Assembly: GCF_010645075.1 (NCBI RefSeq)
Contig: NZ_JAADZV010000015.1
Span: 1-64,000 of the forward strand
Direction: 5' to 3'
From: Flavobacterium limi
GTDB lineage: Bacteria > Bacteroidota > Bacteroidia > Flavobacteriales > Flavobacteriaceae
DNA length: 64,000 nt
Shown: positions 8,973 to 17,231 of the stretch, piece after piece
Layout of the letters: each line of letters starts with the position of its first letter
Position numbering within the stretch: the stretch's first letter is position 1
Made by a program: the position numbers and the translations under genes
Notes under the pieces: generated by a model
What the model was told of the DNA's origin: nothing
The model's input: the letters and a program-made list of their open reading frames with translations, nothing else
Databases searched by the model: none

Positions 8973-11681
8973 ATGAAATTAATAACTAATTTTTTTGCAT
9001 TTGCTCTCCTTTTTTCAATAGCACAAAAAGGATATTCCCAGGATCCTGATTTTCATGTTTATCTAAGTTTTGGCCAGTCTAACATGGAAGGATATGCTAA
9101 AATAGAAGCCCAGGACAAAATGGGGATTGATGACCGGTTTCAGGTTCTGGCAGCGGTTAACTGTCCGGAGACAGGACGTAAAATGGGGAATTGGTATACT
9201 GCAGTTCCACCCTTATGCCGTTGTAATACCGGATTAACACCTGTTGATTATTTTGGGAGAAATCTGATAGCCAATCTTCCAAAAAAAATAAAAGTGGGCG
9301 TTATCAATGTAGCAGTTGGAGGCTGTAAAATTGAACTTTTTGATAAAGATAAGTCAGCAGAATATGTTGCAACAGCACCTGACTGGATGAAGGGCATGCT
9401 TAAAGAATACGACGGAAATCCCTATGGAAGACTGGTTGAAATGGCAAAAATAGCACAGAAAAAAGGAGTTATTAAAGGCATTTTAATACATCAGGGAGAA
9501 TCTAATACCGGTGATACACTTTGGCCTGAAAAGGTAAAAATTGTCTATGATAATTTAATGAAAGATCTGAATCTGGATCCGAAAAGAGTACCACTTCTTT
9601 CTGGTGAGACAGTAAATGAAGACCAGAACGGTAAATGTGGCAGTATGAATAAAATTATTGCGACACTGCCAAAAACGTTAGCAAATTCGTATGTAATTTC
9701 ATCAAAAGGATGTACAGCGGAGCCTGATTTTCTACATTTTAATGCCTCAGGTTACAGAGAATTAGGAAAACGCTATGCACAGAAAATGCTTTCTTTATTG
9801 GGGTATAAATTCTCAGATAACGAAGTGCCTTTGAGAGTGCAGGCTCCTGTAGGTTTTGACCAGTTAAATGCAGGCATACCATCCGGAAAAATAGAAACTA
9901 TTACTTATGAATCTAAAACGGTGGGCTCCATTCGAAAAGCTACTGTGTACACACCTCCGGGATTTAATAAAAAGAAAAAATATCCTGTGTTGTATCTTTT
10001 GCATGGAATAGGAGGCGATGAAAAAGAATGGCTCAACGGAGGTAATCCGCAGATTATTCTGGATAACCTTTACGCAGAAGGAACAATAGAACCTATGATT
10101 GTAGTCATGCCAAATGGCAGGGCAATGAAAGATGACAGTGCCACTGGGAATATAATGGCTCCCGATAAAGTACAGGCATTTTCTACTTTCGAAAAAGACT
10201 TATTGAATGATCTGATTCCTTTTATAGAAAAAAAATATCCGGTTCTGAAAGATAGAGAACACCGTGCTATTGCAGGTTTGTCTATGGGAGGTGGACAGTC
10301 CCTGAATTTTGGATTAGGCAATTTAGATAAATTTGCCTGGGTTGGTGCATTTTCTGCGGCTCCTAATACTAAAATCCCGAAAGAACTCCTTCCTAATCCT
10401 GAAGAAGCAAAAAAGAAATTAAAATTGCTCTGGATTTCCTGTGGCGATAACGACTGGCTTATCGATAACAGCAAACGCACTCACAATTATTTATATAAAA
10501 ATGATGTTCCGCATGTCTACTACATAGAACCGGGAGTTCACGATTTTAAGGTATGGAAAAACGGTTTGTATATGTTCTCTCAGTTTTTGTTTAGGCCTGT
10601 AGATACTTCAAGTTTTTCAAAATATACTATCTTGGGAACACAGGCAGAAACGAATATCCGCAATGCTAAATATCCTCAAATACTGCCGGATAACAGGGTA
10701 GTTTTTAAAGTCAAGGCACCGGAAGCAGCAAAAGTACAAATTGATTTAGGAAAAAAATATGACCTGATAAAAGATGGAGAAGGAACATGGAATGTAACTA
10801 CTGATGTCATTAATAAGGGATTTAATTATTATTCATTGCTTATTGATGGTGTTGCTGTTGCTGATCCGTCAAGTGAAAGTTTTTATGGTATGGGGCGTAT
10901 GGCCAGCGGAATTGAAATCCCGAATAAAGAGGGTGAATTTTATGCCTTAAAAGATATTCCTCATGGTGATATCAGAATTAAAAAATACTTTTCAAAAACT
11001 GCTAATTCATGGCGTGAAATATACGTGTATACACCGCCTGGTTATGAGAATAGTACCGAAAAATATCCGGTTTTATATCTGTTGCACGGTGGAGGTGAAG
11101 ATCAGAGAGGATGGGCAACTCAGGGTAAGGCTAATTTAATTTTAGACAATCTGATAGCCGATAATAAGGCAAAGCCAATGGTAATAGCCATGATTGACGG
11201 TAACATGGGAGGAAGTGAAGGTTTCAATGAAAATGCCCTGAAAGCTTTTGAAAATGAATTGAAATCGGGAGCCATACCATTTGTAGAAAGTAATTTTAAG
11301 GTTGCAGCCGATGCTAAAAACAGAGCTTTAGCCGGATTATCAATGGGCGGATTGCAGACTCTTTATACCGGTGTTAAAAATTCAGATATGTTTTCTTATA
11401 TAGGTGTATTCAGTTCAGGCTGGTGGGCCAATAATAAAACACTGTCCGAACCTCAGTATGAATTTATGAAAAACAATACCGCTGTTATTAATTTTAATAT
11501 TAAAGAATTTTGGATTTCGATGGGAGGCAAAGAAGATATAGCTTTTGAAAACTGCAAAATAATGATGAGCAAATTTGACCAGATAGGTATTAAATATAAA
11601 TACAGTGAATACCCGGGAGGTCATACCTGGCCGGTATGGAGACACGATTTATTTATGTTTGCACCTCTGTTGTTCAAATAG
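8973..11681 (+). CDS. Three-domain carbohydrate esterase: CE6-type, CE1, CBM48-like, CE1
   Basis: This 902-residue secreted protein joins three putative esterase units. Residues about 22-280 are a CE6/SASA-type SGNH acetyl esterase (Ser36 in FGQSNMEG, His255 in DFLHFNASGY). Residues about 305-545 are a CE1 alpha/beta-hydrolase (LLHGIGG, Ser437 in GLSMGG, His523 in VHDF). Residues about 553-665 are an immunoglobulin-like CBM48-type module. Residues about 672-902 are a second CE1 domain (LLHGGGED, Ser790 in GLSMGG, His884 in GGHTW). The last two modules resemble the whole esterase at 40313-41482. I chose the ATG at 8973 because it starts the signal peptide MKLITNFFAF; an upstream in-frame ATG at 8946 adds nine residues. 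The likely substrates are acetyl and feruloyl groups on xylan. Confidence 0.88.
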   Translation: MKLITNFFAFALLFSIAQKGYSQDPDFHVYLSFGQSNMEGYAKIEAQDKMGIDDRFQVLAAVNCPETGRKMGNWYTAVPPLCRCNTGLTPVDYFGRNLIANLPKKIKVGVINVAVGGCKIELFDKDKSAEYVATAPDWMKGMLKEYDGNPYGRLVEMAKIAQKKGVIKGILIHQGESNTGDTLWPEKVKIVYDNLMKDLNLDPKRVPLLSGETVNEDQNGKCGSMNKIIATLPKTLANSYVISSKGCTAEPDFLHFNASGYRELGKRYAQKMLSLLGYKFSDNEVPLRVQAPVGFDQLNAGIPSGKIETITYESKTVGSIRKATVYTPPGFNKKKKYPVLYLLHGIGGDEKEWLNGGNPQIILDNLYAEGTIEPMIVVMPNGRAMKDDSATGNIMAPDKVQAFSTFEKDLLNDLIPFIEKKYPVLKDREHRAIAGLSMGGGQSLNFGLGNLDKFAWVGAFSAAPNTKIPKELLPNPEEAKKKLKLLWISCGDNDWLIDNSKRTHNYLYKNDVPHVYYIEPGVHDFKVWKNGLYMFSQFLFRPVDTSSFSKYTILGTQAETNIRNAKYPQILPDNRVVFKVKAPEAAKVQIDLGKKYDLIKDGEGTWNVTTDVINKGFNYYSLLIDGVAVADPSSESFYGMGRMASGIEIPNKEGEFYALKDIPHGDIRIKKYFSKTANSWREIYVYTPPGYENSTEKYPVLYLLHGGGEDQRGWATQGKANLILDNLIADNKAKPMVIAMIDGNMGGSEGFNENALKAFENELKSGAIPFVESNFKVAADAKNRALAGLSMGGLQTLYTGVKNSDMFSYIGVFSSGWWANNKTLSEPQYEFMKNNTAVINFNIKEFWISMGGKEDIAFENCKIMMSKFDQIGIKYKYSEYPGGHTWPVWRHDLFMFAPLLFK

Positions 11682-11720
11682 AAGGAGTAATTTTTTATAA
11701 TTGATTTTTAATAAAATACA

Positions 11721-14258
11721 ATGAATAGATTTTCAATATTTATCATAACACTGCTCACCATTTGTATATCGGGAACGTCAAAAGCAGCCCAGCCTTTTAT
11801 AACAGATAAAAAAAGTGGTGATATTCTTGTTCTGAAAGAGAAATCAACATCTCTTTCTTTTTTTGTCAATATCGGAACAGATCCCGGTATTGGGCGTGCA
11901 GTAAGCAATCTGCAGTCAGATTTTGAAAAGGTAACCGGTCAAAAGCCAGCCGTTTTTAATCAGAATCCAAATTCGTCTTCACCACTGATCATAATTGGAG
12001 CAATAGGAACCAATTCTATTATTGACGACTTAGTAAAACAGAAAAAAATAGACGAAAAACTCCTTAAAGCAAAAAATGAAAAATTTATTATTCAAAGTGT
12101 TAAAAATACATTCAGCGGAGTGGAGGAAGCTCTTGTAATTGCAGGCAGTGACAAACGGGGAACAATTTATGGTATCTATGAATTGTCCAGACAAATTGGT
12201 GTTTCTCCTTGGTATTACTGGGCTGATGTACCTGTTGAAAAAAAAGAAAACATCTATTTCATAAAAGGAACATACAGCGATGAAGAACCAGCCGTAAAAT
12301 ACAGAGGGATTTTTATAAATGATGAAGCACCTGCATTAAGTGGCTGGTCTAAAGCAACATTTGGAGGTTTTAACAGTAAGTTTTATGAAAAAGTTTTTGA
12401 ATTGCTGCTTCGTCTGAAAGCCAATTATATCTGGCCGGCGATGTGGGGAAATGCTTTTTATGACGATGATGCAGCCAGTGGGCCTCTCGCTAATGAAATG
12501 GGAATTATTATTGGTACCTCACACCATGAACCAATGGCTTTAGCTCAAACCGACTGGCATCGGTATATTAAAAAAAACAATCTTCCAAATGTTTGGGATT
12601 ATGCTAAAAATAAAACTGTTTTAGACGAATTCTGGAAAGGAGGCATAGAACGCAGTAAGAATTGGGAAAAACTGGTGACAGTTGGAATGCGCGGAGACGG
12701 GGACGAGGCAATGAGCGAAGGAACCAACATAAGCCTGCTGGAGAATATTGTAAAAGAACAGCGTAAAATTATTGCAGCCGTTACTCAGAAAAAAGCTGAA
12801 CAAACACCTCAGGTATGGGCATTGTACAAGGAAGTACAGGATTATTATGATCAGGGAATGCGGGTACCCGACGATGTTATTCTGTTATTTTGTGATGATA
12901 ACTGGGGAAATGTGCGCAAGCTTCCGGACCTGACAAAACCTATGCACAAAGGCGGTTACGGAATGTATTACCACTTTGATTATGTAGGAGGACCAAGAAA
13001 CTCGAAATGGATTAATATAAATCCGATACAAAGAGTCTGGGAACAAATGAATCTTACCTACGAACACGGGGTAGATAAAATCTGGATTGTCAATGTAGGA
13101 GATCTTAAACCAATGGAATTTCCAATTAGTTTCTTTTTAGAAATGGCCTGGAGTCCTAAAAAGTTCAATTCTCAGAATCTTTTTGAATTTACCGAAAACT
13201 GGGCAGCAGATCAGTTCGGAAAAAAACATGCAAAGGAAATTGCCAGACTATTAAATACGTATCCAAAATTCAACAGAAGAGTTACTCCTGAAATGCTGGA
13301 CAGCAGAACATACAGTCTTGAAAATTATAATGAATTCCAAAACGTGGTTACTGATTATAAGAATCTGTCACTTGACGCGTATCGAATTTATAATGATATT
13401 CCGCAGCAATACAAAGATGCCTATTTTCAGCTTGTTTTATATCCTATTGATGCCTGCAGCAATCTTTACGAAATGTATTTTGCTCAGGCAAAGAACAGAA
13501 AACTGGCTTCAGAAAAAAACATTTTAGCGAACACTTTTGCAGATCAGGTGAAAAGCAATTTTGCGAGAGATTCCATTCTTCAAAATAAATACAATAATGA
13601 AATTTCCGGTGGAAAATGGACTCACATCATGGATCAGATGAGAATTGGATATAAAGCCTGGCATGATACCCCAAAAAATATCCTTCCTGAAGTTACCTAT
13701 GTGGCTGAAGAAAAAATTTCTAAAAAACCTGTTTTTCAGGAAAAAAACGGCTATGTCTCTATAGAAGCTGAAAATTATTCAGCTTTGAATAATTCTAAAA
13801 ATATTCACTGGGAAGTCATTCCTGGCTTTGGGAAAACAAAATCAGGCATAACTACTTTTCCTCAAAATGCCTATCCAAAAAAAGATGAAAATATTTTTCT
13901 GGAATACGATATCAATTTTGAATCTAAAGGCGAAATGAGTGTTCAGCTCTGGTTGGCTCCAACACTAAATTTTAATAGCAACAAAGGCCTGAAATATGAA
14001 ATTTCTTTTGATGGGAATGCGCCTCAAACTATAAATTTTAATGGACATTACAAAGGCGAGTTAGGAAAATGGCAGGCTGAACATATTATTAAATCCGTTA
14101 CCAGGCACAGTATTTTAAATTCAGGGAAACACACAATGCGTATCCGTGCATTAGATCCTGGAATTGTATTGGAAAAAATCATTATCGATTGCGGCGGCTT
14201 AAAGCCCTCTTACCTTGGAGCTCCGGAAAGCGAAATTATCTATCAGGATAAATTCTAA
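11721..14258 (+). CDS. GH115 xylan alpha-1,2-glucuronidase
   Basis: This 845-residue exported enzyme removes glucuronic or 4-O-methyl-glucuronic acid from internal positions of xylan. A signal peptide covers about 1-22. The N-terminal domain (about 25-185) precedes the GH115 core, marked by PWYYWADVPV, YRGIFINDEAPALSGW, NYIWPAMWGNAF and GTSHHEPM. A C-terminal beta-sandwich (about 680-840) starts at YVSIEAENYSAL and resembles the GH115 C-terminal domain. Length is normal for the family. It lies 39 bp after the esterase gene and 45 bp before GH30, inside the same transcript. It is the best single marker that the substrate is glucuronoxylan. Confidence 0.92.
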   Translation: MNRFSIFIITLLTICISGTSKAAQPFITDKKSGDILVLKEKSTSLSFFVNIGTDPGIGRAVSNLQSDFEKVTGQKPAVFNQNPNSSSPLIIIGAIGTNSIIDDLVKQKKIDEKLLKAKNEKFIIQSVKNTFSGVEEALVIAGSDKRGTIYGIYELSRQIGVSPWYYWADVPVEKKENIYFIKGTYSDEEPAVKYRGIFINDEAPALSGWSKATFGGFNSKFYEKVFELLLRLKANYIWPAMWGNAFYDDDAASGPLANEMGIIIGTSHHEPMALAQTDWHRYIKKNNLPNVWDYAKNKTVLDEFWKGGIERSKNWEKLVTVGMRGDGDEAMSEGTNISLLENIVKEQRKIIAAVTQKKAEQTPQVWALYKEVQDYYDQGMRVPDDVILLFCDDNWGNVRKLPDLTKPMHKGGYGMYYHFDYVGGPRNSKWININPIQRVWEQMNLTYEHGVDKIWIVNVGDLKPMEFPISFFLEMAWSPKKFNSQNLFEFTENWAADQFGKKHAKEIARLLNTYPKFNRRVTPEMLDSRTYSLENYNEFQNVVTDYKNLSLDAYRIYNDIPQQYKDAYFQLVLYPIDACSNLYEMYFAQAKNRKLASEKNILANTFADQVKSNFARDSILQNKYNNEISGGKWTHIMDQMRIGYKAWHDTPKNILPEVTYVAEEKISKKPVFQEKNGYVSIEAENYSALNNSKNIHWEVIPGFGKTKSGITTFPQNAYPKKDENIFLEYDINFESKGEMSVQLWLAPTLNFNSNKGLKYEISFDGNAPQTINFNGHYKGELGKWQAEHIIKSVTRHSILNSGKHTMRIRALDPGIVLEKIIIDCGGLKPSYLGAPESEIIYQDKF

Positions 14259-14303
14259 TTTTTGAATTAATTAAATTTTAGTAACCAAATAATAGTAAAG
14301 AAT

Positions 14304-17015
14304 ATGAAAAAATTATACCAGTTAAGTTTAATATTGTTTGCAGTTTTATTCGTGTTATCTGTTCAGTTAAATGCACAGAATGCGAAAGTACAGATTGATA
14401 AAAATAAAACATATCAAAAAGTTACCGGTTTTGGAGGTTTTGTCTGTAGTCCCCAGTTTGGCTATAATTATATGTCTGTTGAGGAAATCAAAAAAATGTG
14501 GGGAACAAACAGCGATGCCGGCTATACTATTATGCGCCTTTATATTCCCGGAGAAAGCAACTGGCCCTCTACACTTGCAACTGCCAAATTAGCCAAAAAT
14601 GAACTGGGATTAACGATTTTTGCAAGTCCCTGGACAATGCCGGCAGAATGGAAAACCAACAATAGCGAAGTGGCCGTTTATACAGATGAAAACGGAGTTC
14701 AGCAAATTGGCTACCTGAAAGAAGAGCATTATGAGGATTATGCTTTGTATCTGAATCGTTATGTAGCCTATCTTCGTGATAACGGAGTAGAACTAGATTA
14801 TATTTCAATTCAAAACGAGCCTGATGAAAGGGCAACTTATCAGGGCTGTATCTGGACACCTGTACAAATAGCTAATTTCGTTAAAAATTACGGTCATCTT
14901 ATTAATTGTAAAGTTATTGCACCTGAAAGTGTTGGTTATTCAGATTCTTATGCAAATGCTTTTCTGGATGCCAGTGTAATGCAGAATTTTGAAGTTTACG
15001 GAGTTCATCAGTATGGAGGCATCCAGTCCAGATACAAACAGTTTCAAAATTACAATAAGCAGATATGGATGACAGAATATCTCATTAACTGGAATTCGGG
15101 AGGTACGGTTCGGGATTTCAATTGGGGAATTGATGCCTTTAGTTTCGCAAACAGCGTCAATGATGCGATGCTGGGAAATGTCAATGCCTGGATTCACTAT
15201 GCTACTAAGCGATATTATGCTCTGATGGGTGACGGATCAAACGGAACAGTTGCCGGAGAAATTACCAAAAGAGGACATATACTTTCGCAATATGCAAAAT
15301 TCACCACAGGTACAACACGTATAGAATCTACATGGAGTGATGCTACTGCACAGCTTAAAGGCTCATCGTACATCAATGATGCCGGTGATAAAATTATTCT
15401 TACCATAATTAATCCATCACAGAACACCTATAATCTGACTGTAGATTTGCCTTTTTATACTGTAAAAGGAACTAAAACAATTACCACCCAGAGTATTGAT
15501 GTACAGAATACTGCGACTGCTTTTGCGGAAACATTTCGTCCGGTAGTGAGTATTGATGCTTCGAGTTTTATTACTTTGACTTTTGAAAAGAGAAAGGAAA
15601 GAGTACCCTCGCAAATGACCAGCAAAGAAGTTCATTATGCTAAAATTGAAAATCAGCCTGTTACAAATCCTGCCTTTGGAACAGCCTACCAGATTAGTGG
15701 CAAAACCGTGACATTTGCAAACGCAAATCCACTGATAAGTGCCAATATGACTGATTCTAACGGATATTTGAAATTAGACAACCGTTACAATAAATTGATA
15801 ATACATGTTAAAAGTTTTACTACTGCTAACCAGTCTAATACTGATAATACAACATTGTATTATATCAATGATAATGGGGAAGTAAAATCGAAAAATTATG
15901 GAAAATTCAATTTTCCTACAGGGGTTGAATTTGATTTGACATTTGATATTTCTAAAGCGGTTCTAACAGATGGATGTACCGGAATTATTGGCTTGAGAAA
16001 TTCTAATTACAGCTCAGTACTTACCTTGAATTTAGGTGATGTGTATTTTAATGTTGCTGACGAAAAAGCGGCTGAATTTGGAGGGATATATTCAGATGAT
16101 GACAGTCTTTTGATGGATGCCCTGCAAAGCACAAACTATGTATCATTAGATTTTAGAAATACCGCAGGTATCAGTTCATCTCAGGACTGGCACACCAAAT
16201 CAGCCAATAAAAACAGTATATTTTATGTGGTGGGCAATAATACTGCGACAAATGTAATATCCGGGACTTCGGGCAATAATTTAAGCCTTATTGATCAGGG
16301 CGGTGATTTTAATGTTCCTTTCGCTTTTTCAGCTACAACTGCATCTTTTACCAAAACGATTGCGGATTACGATATTTTAGTTCTTCCATTTGAAGCCAGT
16401 ATACCTCAGGGTGTAACAGCTTACACGATGCAGCCTTCATCTGCTAAAATAACCTGTACTAAAATTGACGGTGTAATTCCGGCCAATACCCCTGTTCTAT
16501 TGAACGGTTCAGGTACATTTGTTTTCAATGGTACCGGAAATGTTTCAACTCCAAAAGCATTAACGGTGAATCAGATGAATCCGGTTTATATTGGCATTAA
16601 AGCTCCTGCCGGAAGTTACACATTGAAGACAGTAAATAATATTACGGCATTTTATCCTGTAACAGCCGGAAGTGAGCCGGTAATTTCATCATTTCGTTTT
16701 TACTTAAGTGAAAAAAGCGGATATAATGCTGCCGTTCTTCCTTTTGAATTCACCACATTAAGTACAAATCAAAATGAGTTCAGCGAAGCAAATTTGAGAT
16801 TGTATCCAAATCCTGCCGGATCGGAAATTTTTGTTGATATGATGTCTTCTGATTTTGATTATAAAATTTTTAATGCTCAGGGAAATTTAGTGAATTCAGG
16901 AACTTTGAAAGATGGTAATACCAGAATAAGAATTGAGTCATTGCCTGCCGGAGTTTATTTTATTAATGGAACAAACGGTCAGTCTAAAATAGCGAAGAAG
17001 TTTATAAAAAGATAA
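14304..17015 (+). CDS. GH30 glycosidase (probable endo-xylanase) with appended modules and T9SS sorting domain
   Basis: This 903-residue secreted enzyme has a signal peptide (about 1-24) and a GH30 catalytic domain with its beta-sandwich (about 27-430). The acid Glu172 lies in SIQNEPDE and the nucleophile Glu258 in WMTEYL. Family members that cut glucuronoxylan are endo-acting, and this fits the neighbours. About 400 residues then form one or two beta-rich modules I cannot name. The last 80 residues (YPNPAGSEIFV to KKFIKR) are a type A T9SS C-terminal domain, which sends proteins across the outer membrane. It is the only clear T9SS cargo in the locus, so it is probably the surface or extracellular enzyme. 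A terminator follows at 17076. Confidence 0.87.
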   Translation: MKKLYQLSLILFAVLFVLSVQLNAQNAKVQIDKNKTYQKVTGFGGFVCSPQFGYNYMSVEEIKKMWGTNSDAGYTIMRLYIPGESNWPSTLATAKLAKNELGLTIFASPWTMPAEWKTNNSEVAVYTDENGVQQIGYLKEEHYEDYALYLNRYVAYLRDNGVELDYISIQNEPDERATYQGCIWTPVQIANFVKNYGHLINCKVIAPESVGYSDSYANAFLDASVMQNFEVYGVHQYGGIQSRYKQFQNYNKQIWMTEYLINWNSGGTVRDFNWGIDAFSFANSVNDAMLGNVNAWIHYATKRYYALMGDGSNGTVAGEITKRGHILSQYAKFTTGTTRIESTWSDATAQLKGSSYINDAGDKIILTIINPSQNTYNLTVDLPFYTVKGTKTITTQSIDVQNTATAFAETFRPVVSIDASSFITLTFEKRKERVPSQMTSKEVHYAKIENQPVTNPAFGTAYQISGKTVTFANANPLISANMTDSNGYLKLDNRYNKLIIHVKSFTTANQSNTDNTTLYYINDNGEVKSKNYGKFNFPTGVEFDLTFDISKAVLTDGCTGIIGLRNSNYSSVLTLNLGDVYFNVADEKAAEFGGIYSDDDSLLMDALQSTNYVSLDFRNTAGISSSQDWHTKSANKNSIFYVVGNNTATNVISGTSGNNLSLIDQGGDFNVPFAFSATTASFTKTIADYDILVLPFEASIPQGVTAYTMQPSSAKITCTKIDGVIPANTPVLLNGSGTFVFNGTGNVSTPKALTVNQMNPVYIGIKAPAGSYTLKTVNNITAFYPVTAGSEPVISSFRFYLSEKSGYNAAVLPFEFTTLSTNQNEFSEANLRLYPNPAGSEIFVDMMSSDFDYKIFNAQGNLVNSGTLKDGNTRIRIESLPAGVYFINGTNGQSKIAKKFIKR

Positions 17016-17075
17016 GACTGTAATAAGTAAATAACAGTAAAGGAGTTTTAAACTAAAGCTTTTGCTGAAATTTTT

Positions 17076-17106
17076 ACCCTGCGATAATTTAATATCGCAG
17101 GGTTTT
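17076..17106 (+). terminator. Intrinsic terminator after GH30
   Basis: ACCCTGCGATA (17076-17086) pairs perfectly with TATCGCAGGGT (17093-17103) across a 6-nt loop, followed by TTTG. It splits block A, so the GH127 gene would need readthrough or its own promoter. I saw no TAnnTTTG box in the remaining 125 bp. Confidence 0.75.
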
Positions 17107-17231
17107 GTTCTAAAAAAGATTAAAGCCTTATCTGTTACGGGTAAAAGGTAAAATAATTGCAAAAGGAAATTTTTACATACTAAAATGCTAATTTTATATC
17201 GTCTGAAAAGAATCATTCGAACTGAATACTT

